56,227 bases of DNA. It comes from JAEELC01 sp963605425. Its GTDB lineage: Bacteria > Bacillota_I > Bacilli_A > Acholeplasmatales > Anaeroplasmataceae. Every line of letters begins with the position of its first letter. Position 1 is the stretch's first letter. The notes beneath the pieces are model-generated. The model was not told the DNA's origin. It saw nothing but the letters and a program-made list of their open reading frames with translations, and made no database searches. The stretch is taken from NCBI GenBank assembly GCA_963605425.1, contig CAVCUQ010000008.1, positions 1 through 56,227 on the forward strand. The letters are read 5' to 3'. The position numbers and the translations under genes are program-made. Shown one piece after another: positions 26,739 to 36,353 of this stretch.

Positions 26739-28040
26739 TTAGTCCTCTTTCTTTGAGCATTTTTGACATTTACTCTTATTTAAATATTCAATTAAATAAG
26801 AACTTAAATCATCTAAATCAATAGTTTCTTGTACATCAGTTTGATTATTCTTTACATTAATTACGCCTTTAGCAAGTTCATCAGAACCAAGTATTAGTGT
26901 AAAGATAGCATTATTCTTATCAGCCTTCTTAAATTGACTCTTTAAAGATGATGCTTGATAATCCATATCACACATTAAACCTTGATATCTTAATATATTC
27001 ATAATCTCTAAAGTCTTAGCTCTAGCTTCTTCTCCTAAAGCTATAAAATATGCATGAATAGATTTATTTACCAAAGGAAGTCTATCTTCACTCTTTAAAG
27101 CTAGAATTAATCTTTCCATACCAAATGCAAGTCCTACAGCACTAGTTTCAGGTCCTTCAAGTTCTTTAACAAGGTTATTATATCTACCACCAGCACAAAT
27201 AGTATTTGCAGCACCAAAGTCTTTAATATTAGCTACTATTTCAAATACTGTATAAGTATAATAATCAAGACCTCTAACTAAAGTAGGATCAATTTCATAG
27301 TCAATATTCATGTTCTTTAAAGCATCAATTACTTTACTAAAGTGTTCTTTAGATTCTTCTGATAAATAATCAGTAATAAGTGGAGCCGCTTTAAAGTAAT
27401 CTTTACCTGAATCAACCTTACAATCAAGAATTCTAAGTGGATTCTTTACAAGTCTATTCTTACAATCTTCGCATAAATCATCTTGATATTTACTAAAGTA
27501 ATCTACTAAGACATCTTTATATCTTTTTCTAGATTCTTCATCTCCTAGTGTATTAATCTTTACTTTAACACCAGTAAGTCCAAGGCCTTTAATTGCAGTG
27601 CATGCAAGTGCAATTACTTCAGCGTCAAGTAATGGATCATTAGAGCCATAAGCTTCAACACCAAATTGGTGGAATTGTCTTTGTCTTCCTTGGCTTGGTC
27701 TTTCATATCTAAAGATAGGTCCCATATAATAAAGTTTAGTAACACCATTATCTACATAAAGCTTATTTTCAATATAAGCTCTAGCAGCTCCAGCTGTACC
27801 TTCAGGACGAAGTGTTAAGTCTCTATCCCCTCTATCTTTAAAATCATAAGTTTCCTTTGTAACCATGTCAGATGAATCACTTTGATTTCTATGGAATAGA
27901 TTTGCAGATTCAAATATTGGAGTACGTATTTCTTTATAATTATATAATGAACATACTTTTCTTAAATAAGTTTCAATCTTTTGCCAGTATTCAACCTCTC
28001 CAGGTAAAATATCTTGACAACCTCTAGGTCTTGTAATCAT
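26739..28040 (-). CDS. hisS: Histidyl-tRNA synthetase
   Basis: A 433-residue class II synthetase. It has RGCQDILPGE at the start, motif 2 GPIFRYERPSQGRQRQFHQFGVE (about 110), the histidine-A peptide LVRGLDYYT (about 258) and AGGRYNNL (about 285, HisA/motif region), and an anticodon-binding C-terminal domain. It ends in a short Cys/Lys tail (KCQKCSKKED) that may be clade-specific. It is the first gene of a five-gene operon and directly follows a T-box riboswitch whose likely specifier is a His codon. It is the only hisS in the window. Confidence 0.97.
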   Translation of the reverse strand: MITRPRGCQDILPGEVEYWQKIETYLRKVCSLYNYKEIRTPIFESANLFHRNQSDSSDMVTKETYDFKDRGDRDLTLRPEGTAGAARAYIENKLYVDNGVTKLYYMGPIFRYERPSQGRQRQFHQFGVEAYGSNDPLLDAEVIALACTAIKGLGLTGVKVKINTLGDEESRKRYKDVLVDYFSKYQDDLCEDCKNRLVKNPLRILDCKVDSGKDYFKAAPLITDYLSEESKEHFSKVIDALKNMNIDYEIDPTLVRGLDYYTYTVFEIVANIKDFGAANTICAGGRYNNLVKELEGPETSAVGLAFGMERLILALKSEDRLPLVNKSIHAYFIALGEEARAKTLEIMNILRYQGLMCDMDYQASSLKSQFKKADKNNAIFTLILGSDELAKGVINVKNNQTDVQETIDLDDLSSYLIEYLNKSKCQKCSKKED

Positions 28041-28046
28041 AATATC

Positions 28047-28270
28047 CTCCTATAAATAAAAAAACATCCTCATACAAAGGACGTTAAGAACGTGGTGCCA
28101 CCTTATTTTCTAACAAAATTAGCTCTAGCCGTTAACGCCTGGTACGAATTATCTTTTAAATAATTATTCAAAAGTGTCTTTCTCAAATGTTTTATAGATT
28201 CTTACACCAACAATCCTCGCTTGAATAAAACTGACTTTGATACTCTTCTTTATCATCATTTTAATACGAT
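28047..28270 (-). promoter_or_regulatory. T-box riboswitch controlling hisS-aspS-comEB-lspA-rluD
   Basis: The minus-strand leader contains the T-box AAGGTGGCACCACG (around 28094-28107; consensus AGGGUGGNACCGCG). A terminator with stem AACGTCC / GGATGTT and TTTTTTT follows (28047-28085). Upstream are the stem I pieces AAGAGTATC and AGCGAGGATTGTTGG. A GTTTTAT / ATAAAAC stem is followed by the candidate specifier CAT (28189-28187). Uncharged tRNA-His would stabilise the antiterminator and allow read-through. The specifier assignment is by position and not certain. Confidence 0.85.
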
Positions 28271-28274
28271 AAAT

Positions 28275-28303
28275 ATTTTACCAAATTAATATATCTTTGT
28301 AAA
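28275..28303 (-). promoter_or_regulatory. Promoter of the T-box operon
   Basis: Minus-strand TTTACA (28303-28298), 17 bp, TAAAAT (28280-28275) with a TG extension two bases before the -10. Transcription would start near 28268. Confidence 0.75.
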
Positions 28304-28325
28304 GATTTGAGGAATGTAATTCAAA

Positions 28326-28381
28326 GTAAAAGCCTCCTTTTATTTCGGTTACAAAAAGTAACAATATAAAAAAGAAGGCTT
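28326..28381 (-). terminator. Terminator behind the helicase-nuclease cassette
   Basis: Minus-strand arms AAGCCTTCTTTT and AAAAGGAGGCTT enclose a small GTTAC / GTAAC hairpin, followed by TTTTA. It lies directly past the 234-residue gene's stop and upstream of the T-box promoter. Confidence 0.65.
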
Positions 28382-28385
28382 ATAT

Positions 28386-29090
28386 TTAATAAATTTCTTC
28401 TAAATCATCAATAGAATTAATAACTTTAGATTGCTCAGTTGAAGTTGAATTAATATTTTTGTGTACCGTTTTTGATGATTTATTAGTTGATGATTCATTA
28501 ATAGATTCTATTGTTTTTTTAATAAAAGCATAACTAAAAACATAATACTTTTGATAAGAGTTTCTACCTTGAGGAGATGTATAAAAAACTGAAATTTTAA
28601 TAGCATAGTCCATAACAGGTTTGCAACAATAAATAGATGCTAGTTTATATTCAATATTTACATATCGTTTTAATGACATTTTATTTTGTCTAGCTAACTC
28701 TTTTGAATCAGTATGTTTTATTGCTTTAAAAGCTTTTATATAATCGTTATACACTTTTCTATTATATTCAATACTATTTACAATATTTTCAAATGTATAT
28801 CTACAATTAGTTATGTACTGTATACAACCATTTTGGAAACTGTAATTATCAAATTGTCTTTTAGTATTTAAATGATAACTTACATATTTAAATTTTTTAT
28901 CAATTTTCCTAAACCCAATATTTTTATTTAATTCTTGAATTTCTTTATAATATGGGCTTGTGCCCATAACTGTTAAGGTACGTTCAATATTTAATTCCCT
29001 TATAACTACTATTAAAAGTGTTATGAATGCTATTAAATATATGATAATAACTGTAATAATTAATGCCTTTGACAAAACCATATTATTCAC
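28386..29090 (-). CDS. Small membrane-anchored protein coupled to giant helicase-nuclease
   Basis: A 234-residue protein of unknown function. A single N-terminal helix (about residues 8-28) is followed by a basic, Tyr/Asn-rich cytosolic or extracellular domain with CIQYITNCRYTFENIV (about 85) and YCCKPVMDYAIKISVFY (about 155). A low-complexity Ser/Asn/Thr tail ends in DDLEEIY. The start is either GTG 29090 (overlapping the stop of the giant gene by 8 bp) or ATG 29081, one base after it. AGGAG lies just ahead. Tight coupling to the 2062-residue protein implies the two act together; a membrane effector or anchor is possible but unproven. Confidence 0.55.
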   Translation of the reverse strand: MNNMVLSKALIITVIIIYLIAFITLLIVVIRELNIERTLTVMGTSPYYKEIQELNKNIGFRKIDKKFKYVSYHLNTKRQFDNYSFQNGCIQYITNCRYTFENIVNSIEYNRKVYNDYIKAFKAIKHTDSKELARQNKMSLKRYVNIEYKLASIYCCKPVMDYAIKISVFYTSPQGRNSYQKYYVFSYAFIKKTIESINESSTNKSSKTVHKNINSTSTEQSKVINSIDDLEEIY

Positions 29091-32000
29091 TAACTCCTAT
29101 TAAAGCTAGTCTAGAGTCATCTTGCATTACAAATAAATTCATATTTGGATCACTGTTATTAGAATAATAATTTATTACAAAATCCATAACCTCATTTACC
29201 TTTGACTTAACTGATTTAAGACCAAAACTGCTTGCAACGAACCTTTTTAAATCTTCAATTTGCATTGGTCCATGGTTTGATATTATCTCTTTTATAGCAA
29301 CTACGATTTCTTCTTTTGCAATATCATCTATATCTCTAGCTTCTTCATCAAAAACTCGATAATAATCAAGTGTTAGATTAGAATCACTTTTCCAAATAAA
29401 TATCTTCTCATCATTTTGAGTTTTTTTAGCACCAATATATCTTAATGCATAATTTACTGCTTCCTTTATATCTGAACCTGCCCTAGAACATAATGTAGCA
29501 TTAGCCACTCTATTGCATAAAGTATCATATGAAATAGGTGCTTCAAGTTTTAATATTTCAGGTACTATAGCCTTTACCGAATCAATATATTCTCTACTCT
29601 TATGATCATTTGTAACTTTAAATTTCCTATTGAATTTTGTATATTTATTTGCATATGAGATGGGCTTAATTTCTTCTTTCTCATATTCAATTTTCAAATT
29701 ATCATTATATACTTCAGTATTTGGATTACATTTATTATTTAGGAGATCATTTATTTTATTTGTAATAGTATTAATTACAAGTTTAGAATCATCTAAATAA
29801 TCAAAAGACCAAACTCTAATTAGATTCCAACCAAGCAAATTAAGTACTTTAGGCTGTACAATATTTCTATCTCTAGCTGTTAAAGCAGCTTCATAAGAAT
29901 AACTATCACAGACAACGCCTAAAATATATTGATTTTCATTATTTGGATCAATAATACCTATATCAACTCTAAATGAGGATTTACCAACATCTGTAACTGT
30001 TTTATAACCTAATTTATTTAAATCACTTGCTATTTTTTTCTCAATACCAACATGTAAGTCATAATTAGAATTATTATTAAAGGCTAATGCACTTCCACCA
30101 TTTTGTGCATATTTTAAAAACATATATAACTCTTCAGCACCAACAGAATTAGAGTTCATCTTTGCAAGGATTGATGGTTCAAATGATGTATAAATAATCA
30201 TTTCATATCTTGCTCTACTAAAGGCTACATTTAATCTCTTTTCTCCACCTGATTTATTAATAGGACCAAATTGATATGACATTTTTCCTGTTTTATCAGG
30301 TCCATAACATACAGAGAATAAAATTACGTCTCTTTCGTCCCCTTGAATATTTTCCAAATTCTTAACAATAATTGGTTCTAATGGATGATTAGTATCATTT
30401 AACATTTCTTGATACTTAATTTCTAAATCCTTATTTTTATTCCAGAATTCATCTAATTTATCTTCTATTAATTCTTGTTGACTTTGTGAGAATGTCACTA
30501 CACCAATACTAAATTTAGCTTGTTCTTCTGATTTTAATCTTATTTCAATTTCCTTAATAATTGCATCTGCTTCAATCTCATTAATATTTTTACCCTTTTT
30601 ATCATAAACACCATGAACATTTAGAAGACTAACTTTATTTGTCATATCATTAGGAGATGGAAAGGTAATAAGAGAATTATTATAGAATCTTGCATTTGAG
30701 AATCTGATTAAAGATTCATGTTTACTTCTATAATGCCAATCTAATTGTCTTGAAGGCATACCAATAACATTACAATCATCTAAAATACTATCTTGATCAT
30801 CAATATCAATGTAGGTTTCATCTGAGCCTTTTGATTGGAAGAATGATGTAGGAGGCATTTGCATAGAGTCTCCAACTACAATTAAACTCTTACCTCTTGA
30901 TATAGCTCCTACTGCTTCACTTGTTGGCATTTGGGATGCTTCGTCAAAGATTACAATATCAAATTTAGGCATCTTGTGATCTAGGAACTGAGCACATGAA
31001 ATAGGTGACATTAAACATATAGGGAAATATTTCGTTAGGATATTTGGGATTTCCGAAAATAACTGTCTTAAAGATTTACCTTTACATTTATTTGCAATTG
31101 CAGTTCTTAATATTCCTATTTCTGAAGAAGCAGCAGACTTTTCCATCATTACTGGTGTTTTACTAGTAATTCTTGATGCAGTTTCCTTAACCGTTTCACT
31201 TGCAAAAATATTAATTAATTCTTTATATTTATCAATAGAATGTTTTAATTCAATTGCGTTAAACGAACTAGAACTATCATTGATTATAGCCTGTTTCATA
31301 ATATGAGCATAAACTGATTTTTCAAATATCTTAGCAAGTATATTCTTTGAAGAGTCATAACTATCGCCTTCAATATAATTGATTATAAATTGTAAATTAT
31401 TTTCCTCAAGTTTTTCATATACATTAAGTAAATAACTCCAGTTTCTAAGATAATCTAGCTTCATATCCCACTTATCAATCATTTTAATAATATCTGAATG
31501 AGTAATAAAATATCTATCACATAGAGAATAATCAAATTTTAAATCATTTTCAAAAATATCTTCAATTTGATTTAATTTATTATATGAAGCTATAAATTCA
31601 TCTGAGTATTTTAATGAGAATGAATTATATCTAGCAACAATTTGATTTAAAAGTTTTTCTCCTAATTCTTTATGATTAGTAAAGAAATTTTGTGATATTG
31701 TAAACTTTTTATTCATTGTATTAAAATCATAATCTTCAACTTTATAAGAATATTGAGGACCAAATACAATCTCATATTTACTCATTAAATTTTTCAATGA
31801 ATTAATATTTAAATTTATTTCTTTTAACTCATCTAATAAGATTTGTAAGTTTTTAAATTTTACATTCTTTGGATTTTTAGCGAATGGTTCAAATAGCTTC
31901 ACACATTTTTTCTTATGTAGAACTTTTGTAAAGAATCCTGCATTTAAAGCTTTTTCCATCTTTAATGAAGCTTCATCTAAATCAAGTGATAAAATAGATT

Positions 32001-35000
32001 TAGAATAATCTTCATATAACTTTTCTAAACTATTTTGCAGCTTCGTTCCAAGAGATAAAATATTAATTATCTCATTGTTCTTATATAAATTTTCATTTAA
32101 AACTGAGGGGATTATATCTTTTATATTATTATCATTTAATAACAAATTAATATGATTAATTGTATTTCTTGATAAACTAATTTCAAAATCATTTTCTTCA
32201 GCAAATTTATCTAATATAAAAGTAAAGTCATGTAAAGCTTCTTTATATTTAGGAGCTAATTCTTTGAATTTATTTTTAGTAACATTAGGGATATACTGTT
32301 TATCACGATATAAAATGAAAGGATTATTAACATATCCATTATTTTCGATTATTTGATTTTCAAATTCATTTATTAGATGAATATCTTCAATGAATTTATC
32401 ATTGTTAAGACTTCTTGCAAAACTATCATCAACAGTTACAGTATCAACCTTATCAAAATCGTCACTTCTTACTAGAGCATCATAGAATGACATGAAATAA
32501 TCGTTCTTTTTATGTAAAACATTTATAATCTTATTTAAATCGTTTCTTGTTAACTTAATATCTTCTGAAGTTTTATAATATTTATCAGTATCCGAAATTA
32601 TTTTGTTTAATTCAATTCTCTTTTTAAATTGTTCCATTACATTTGCTTTATCAGTTTTTATTGAATGAGCTTCTAAAGCAAAATTATTTAATTTTAGTTT
32701 TTCTAATCTTTTTTGTACAACCTCTAAAGCTGCCATTTTTTCAGCTACAAAAAGTACTGTTTTACCGTGATAGATCGCATTAACAATCATATTAGTAATC
32801 GTTTGAGATTTACCTGTACCAGGAGGTCCTTGAAGAATAAAACTCTTACCTTCTCCGCTATCCTTAATAGCCCTTATTTGGCTTGAGTCTGCGTCAAGTG
32901 GTATAGCTAAATCATATGGATTAGTTTCATTATCATCGATATCATCACTTAATCTATCTTCATCTGTAATAACATATGATTTATTTAGAATAGATTTAAT
33001 AACTTTATTTTGTGAAAGTTCTTCTCTATGATATTTCACATCTTGCCACATAACTACTTTTGAAAATTTAAAAATATTTATGGCAGCAGTTTTTATAACT
33101 CTTGCTCTAGATAATTTTTTAAGTTTATCAGAAACAGTATTTAAAATAGTATCAGCTGAGATATTAGATTCAACCGAAAACAAATCCCTAGTTAAAAGAT
33201 CATCAAAATTCATCTCAAACTCTTGATGGAAGAATTCAAAGATAGAGATATTAAGGAATGGTGCTTCATCACGACCTACAACAGAGTAATTATCTTTACT
33301 ATGTCTTTTTAAATCAATAGGAATTAATATAATAGGTGCATATTTGGGTTTTATTGATTTTTCAGTTTCAAACCATTCAATAAAACCGATAGCCATATAT
33401 AAAACATTTGAACCACTTTCCTCAAATGCTTTTTTTCTCTCTCTTGCAAATAATTTTAAAGAATTATTGATAGAAGCTTTCCGCTTCATTATAAGTAATC
33501 TTCTAGCGTTTACAGCCTGGCTTAAAGCCTCATATTGGCCTTCAGTTAAGTCTGGTAAATTTAACTTTCCTGGTTCTCCATCTAAAGTAGAATCGACTAC
33601 ATTATACTGATATTTTTTCTCTTTAAATTCGTCATATAAGAAGTTAATACTTAAATTACTATTGTTCTCAAATGTAAGGATCTGCAAACCATTTCTATCG
33701 ACTTTAAAATCTATAAGTTCATTTCTCTTAGACAAATCTAAAAGTTTCTTTTCCCATAAATCAAACTTATTTACTTCAGCATCACTTAACGTTAATTTGT
33801 TACTAGCTGTTTTAAAATCTTTCTTTTTTAGTCTTATAGAATTTTCTTTTTGAACATCTAAATCAATAGTAATCTTTTCAACATCATCAAATTTGATTGC
33901 AAGTGGTAATAGTCCATTAGATCTTGAAATTGCTATATCAATAACCTGGAAATATGGATCATTAACATGTGACCATGTAGTTTCTCTTGCTGCAGAACAA
34001 GCTTGTTCAAATGAAAAAGTTTGACCTGCAGTATAGGCTGTACACTCAACAAATATAACCTTTCCTTCATTGTCGCATAAGTCTAGTATTTTACTTGCAT
34101 CATCATATGGTGATGAGAATAAATGTTCTTCCTCAAGGAAAACACAAATATAAGCATGACCTGTAATTAAAACAATACCTGAATATAAACCCATTGATTC
34201 AAGACATGAAGCAAATAGAACGGCTAAATCAATACAGGTACCTTGTTTTCCTTTTAGAACATCATGGGGAATTCTAATCTTTTGACCAACTTGTTCATAG
34301 CTAGCTACACAAGTAATATAGGCAATACCTTCATTTCTTAAAGTGTCATATAAAGCTTTAACTTGATTATAAACTTTATTTCTATCTCTAGATTGATAAT
34401 CATCTAATGCAGATGTACCTGTTTCATCTTGCAGGGTTTGAGCTGTTAATCTAACAATATTTTTGACAGAATCCTCATTAGGCATAACAAATAGTGCTGT
34501 TGAACCTGGAATTAATCCCTCTGCTAATGTATCATAAGAATAATAAATCATTTCATTTGTTACTTTTGTAATAACATTTTCACCATCATATAAAGTGAAT
34601 TCTAAATTTCCTATTTGCTTTTCAATTAGTTCAAGTAATTTGTCAATTTGAGGTGTAAAAACAAAATCATTGATAATTATAGGTTGTTTAGGATTTAAAT
34701 GCGGAATATTAATATCTGAAAATGTTACATAATTAGGGACAGATGTTATTTTTAAGACTAAATTAGTTAATGGTACATTACTATTATTAGTCAAAACAAT
34801 ATTGTATAAGAATTTATAACTAGCTTGAGATAAAGCAAATGAATATTGACCGGATGTCTTTACTTCAATATTCACATTGTAATTTAAATCTTTACCTATT
34901 TCCTTGATTATAGTTAATGACTCAATATTTACCTCATTAATAAGTTCATGATTAATTATAATTTCTAAAGTTTTATTATCAATTTTCTTATCTTTTAAAT

Positions 35001-35271
35001 TATTAAATATTTCTTCCCTAATTTTACTTTCTTTTTCTTCAAGGTAACTATTAGGAGCTAAAACACTAGCAAATTCCGAATCACATAGTATATCTAATTG
35101 TTCAATTGAAATAGAATTAATTTCTCCTAATGATATTAATAATAAAACTAAGTCAAGGTCACTTACATGCATTTCTAATTGATTATTCTTTAGTAATTCT
35201 ACTATTTTATGAGTTTCTATATCTTTTCCTAAAGCATTTAAAATTTGATTTCTCAAATCAATAATTTTCAT
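29083..35271 (-). CDS. Giant DUF4011/SF1 helicase/Vsr-like nuclease with transglutaminase-like N-domain
   Basis: A 2062-residue cytosolic protein, candidate anti-invader factor. Order of parts: an N-terminal helical region (1-120); a beta region (about 130-250); a transglutaminase-like fold with GTCIDLAVLFASCLE (catalytic-type Cys, about 344) and GHAYICVF (His, about 371); the DUF4011 entry motif WEKKLLDLSKRN (about 507); helicase Walker A LQGPPGTGKSQTITNM (about 817); a long coiled insertion (850-1380); DEASQMPTSEAV (Walker B, about 1442); WHYRSKHESL (about 1514); IQGDERDVILFSV (motif V); and LNVAFSRARYEM (motif VI, about 1687). A Vsr/PD-(D/E)xK-like nuclease (about 1745-1850, FRVDIGI and GVVCDS) and a DUF3320-like C-terminus (about 1910-1965) complete it. 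The architecture resembles DUF4011-helicase-Vsr proteins listed in defence catalogues (recalled as Hhe, unverified). GGGGGAA is the SD. Confidence 0.85.
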   Translation of the reverse strand: MKIIDLRNQILNALGKDIETHKIVELLKNNQLEMHVSDLDLVLLLISLGEINSISIEQLDILCDSEFASVLAPNSYLEEKESKIREEIFNNLKDKKIDNKTLEIIINHELINEVNIESLTIIKEIGKDLNYNVNIEVKTSGQYSFALSQASYKFLYNIVLTNNSNVPLTNLVLKITSVPNYVTFSDINIPHLNPKQPIIINDFVFTPQIDKLLELIEKQIGNLEFTLYDGENVITKVTNEMIYYSYDTLAEGLIPGSTALFVMPNEDSVKNIVRLTAQTLQDETGTSALDDYQSRDRNKVYNQVKALYDTLRNEGIAYITCVASYEQVGQKIRIPHDVLKGKQGTCIDLAVLFASCLESMGLYSGIVLITGHAYICVFLEEEHLFSSPYDDASKILDLCDNEGKVIFVECTAYTAGQTFSFEQACSAARETTWSHVNDPYFQVIDIAISRSNGLLPLAIKFDDVEKITIDLDVQKENSIRLKKKDFKTASNKLTLSDAEVNKFDLWEKKLLDLSKRNELIDFKVDRNGLQILTFENNSNLSINFLYDEFKEKKYQYNVVDSTLDGEPGKLNLPDLTEGQYEALSQAVNARRLLIMKRKASINNSLKLFARERKKAFEESGSNVLYMAIGFIEWFETEKSIKPKYAPIILIPIDLKRHSKDNYSVVGRDEAPFLNISIFEFFHQEFEMNFDDLLTRDLFSVESNISADTILNTVSDKLKKLSRARVIKTAAINIFKFSKVVMWQDVKYHREELSQNKVIKSILNKSYVITDEDRLSDDIDDNETNPYDLAIPLDADSSQIRAIKDSGEGKSFILQGPPGTGKSQTITNMIVNAIYHGKTVLFVAEKMAALEVVQKRLEKLKLNNFALEAHSIKTDKANVMEQFKKRIELNKIISDTDKYYKTSEDIKLTRNDLNKIINVLHKKNDYFMSFYDALVRSDDFDKVDTVTVDDSFARSLNNDKFIEDIHLINEFENQIIENNGYVNNPFILYRDKQYIPNVTKNKFKELAPKYKEALHDFTFILDKFAEENDFEISLSRNTINHINLLLNDNNIKDIIPSVLNENLYKNNEIINILSLGTKLQNSLEKLYEDYSKSILSLDLDEASLKMEKALNAGFFTKVLHKKKCVKLFEPFAKNPKNVKFKNLQILLDELKEINLNINSLKNLMSKYEIVFGPQYSYKVEDYDFNTMNKKFTISQNFFTNHKELGEKLLNQIVARYNSFSLKYSDEFIASYNKLNQIEDIFENDLKFDYSLCDRYFITHSDIIKMIDKWDMKLDYLRNWSYLLNVYEKLEENNLQFIINYIEGDSYDSSKNILAKIFEKSVYAHIMKQAIINDSSSSFNAIELKHSIDKYKELINIFASETVKETASRITSKTPVMMEKSAASSEIGILRTAIANKCKGKSLRQLFSEIPNILTKYFPICLMSPISCAQFLDHKMPKFDIVIFDEASQMPTSEAVGAISRGKSLIVVGDSMQMPPTSFFQSKGSDETYIDIDDQDSILDDCNVIGMPSRQLDWHYRSKHESLIRFSNARFYNNSLITFPSPNDMTNKVSLLNVHGVYDKKGKNINEIEADAIIKEIEIRLKSEEQAKFSIGVVTFSQSQQELIEDKLDEFWNKNKDLEIKYQEMLNDTNHPLEPIIVKNLENIQGDERDVILFSVCYGPDKTGKMSYQFGPINKSGGEKRLNVAFSRARYEMIIYTSFEPSILAKMNSNSVGAEELYMFLKYAQNGGSALAFNNNSNYDLHVGIEKKIASDLNKLGYKTVTDVGKSSFRVDIGIIDPNNENQYILGVVCDSYSYEAALTARDRNIVQPKVLNLLGWNLIRVWSFDYLDDSKLVINTITNKINDLLNNKCNPNTEVYNDNLKIEYEKEEIKPISYANKYTKFNRKFKVTNDHKSREYIDSVKAIVPEILKLEAPISYDTLCNRVANATLCSRAGSDIKEAVNYALRYIGAKKTQNDEKIFIWKSDSNLTLDYYRVFDEEARDIDDIAKEEIVVAIKEIISNHGPMQIEDLKRFVASSFGLKSVKSKVNEVMDFVINYYSNNSDPNMNLFVMQDDSRLALIGVSE

Positions 35272-35304
35272 ATTATTCCCCCTAAAAAATAACGTATATC
35301 ATAG

Positions 35305-35310
35305 ATTATA
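35305..35310 (-). promoter_or_regulatory. Candidate -10 box of the helicase-nuclease cassette
   Basis: Minus-strand perfect TATAAT, about 34 nt ahead of the ATG, in an AT-rich gap. I found no good -35 box at 16-18 bp spacing, so confidence is modest. Confidence 0.4.
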
Positions 35311-35412
35311 CAACGTTTACGGATATAAGACTATAAAAATTAATGATTTTCTCTCAATAATAATATTCTATTAATTTTCTTATTGTAATTATAACGAAAT
35401 TTAATTACATAA

Positions 35413-35433
35413 TAAAAGAGGCTCTAAAGCCTC
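35413..35433 (-). terminator. Intrinsic terminator after the MgtC-family gene
   Basis: Minus-strand stem GAGGCT, loop TTAG, AGCCTC, followed by TTTTATT. Confidence 0.82.
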
Positions 35434-35438
35434 CTTAA

Positions 35439-36206
35439 TTATTGTTCAATTGATTCAACATGGTTTACATAATCTAAGCATGAAATCATATCTAGAACAT
35501 CTTTTTTCTTTAAATAATTCTTTTTATCTTTTCCATAAGAATAAAGAGTAAGCGAATATACTGAAAGTCCTGTATTAGCATATGCACTATCATATACTAT
35601 AGATTTAATTTGAATATTATTTTCTCTTAGTATATCAAGTAATTTCTTTAAATCAGGACGAGAATACAATTCAATATGTAAATCAAATATTCTACTATCT
35701 GCTTGCATCTTACCTTCGACCTTAGGCATTACCATAACAGCTATAATTGTAGCTATAGTAGCTATTATACCTAAAGTATAGAAACCAGCTCCATATGCAA
35801 GTCCTGTACATGCACATGTCCATAAGGCAGCAGCTGTAGTAAGACCTCTTACTTGGTTTCTTGTAGTGGTGATTATAGAACCAGCACCAATAAAACCAAT
35901 ACCTGTAATAACAGCAGCTCCTATTCTTGATTCATCTGCATTTCCTCTTAAGAATTCATTTGTAAGCATTGCAACACAGGCACCTAAAGAAACTAAAATG
36001 TAAGTTCTAAGTCCAGCAGCGTGGCTCTTCATAGCTCTCTCCGCACCAATGATAGAACCCAGTAATAAAGCAAGACAAACTCTAAGTAGTACTGACCACC
36101 ATGTTAATTGTCCAAACTCATATCCTGTAATCTTAGTTAAAAATTGAACAATAGGGTCAAACTTTGCAACATATTCAAAATTTGCACCAGCTTGTGTTAA
36201 AAACAT
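35439..36206 (-). CDS. MgtC/SapB family membrane protein
   Basis: A 255-residue membrane protein. The start at ATG 36206 is fixed by AAAGGAGGAAG just upstream; the frame extends to 36260 but without an SD. Five helices occupy about 40-160 (LLRVCLALLLGSIIGAERAMKSHAAGLRTYILVSLGACVAML carries the conserved ERxxxxxxAGLRT signature). ITGIGFIGAGSI and LWTCACTGLAYGAG are also typical. The C-terminal 80 residues form an ACT-like cytosolic domain (IFDLHIELYSRPDLKKLL). The family is linked to Mg starvation and F-ATPase modulation in pathogens and otherwise has an unclear general role. It is transcribed singly. Confidence 0.92.
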   Translation of the reverse strand: MFLTQAGANFEYVAKFDPIVQFLTKITGYEFGQLTWWSVLLRVCLALLLGSIIGAERAMKSHAAGLRTYILVSLGACVAMLTNEFLRGNADESRIGAAVITGIGFIGAGSIITTTRNQVRGLTTAAALWTCACTGLAYGAGFYTLGIIATIATIIAVMVMPKVEGKMQADSRIFDLHIELYSRPDLKKLLDILRENNIQIKSIVYDSAYANTGLSVYSLTLYSYGKDKKNYLKKKDVLDMISCLDYVNHVESIEQ

Positions 36207-36305
36207 ATATCTTCCTCCTTTCTTTTGATAGATTTCTATTATTATATCACTTAACAACATTAAAAATAAGATGCATTTTTATTTCGCCTAGTAAAAAATC
36301 ATTAA

Positions 36306-36341
36306 AAAATAGTGATTATCATTGTAATTTTAATAATCACT
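36306..36341 (-). terminator. Intrinsic terminator after the DUF1703-type AAA gene
   Basis: Minus-strand stem AGTGATTAT / ATAATCACT (9 bp) followed by ATTTTTTAAT. Confidence 0.8.
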
Positions 36342-36353
36342 AAATTTCTATAA

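Noticed and set aside
28187..28189. Firm assignment of the T-box specifier
   Set aside because: CAT is plausible by its place after the GTTTTAT/ATAAAAC stem and by hisS being downstream, but I could not fold stem I fully, so it is given as a candidate only.
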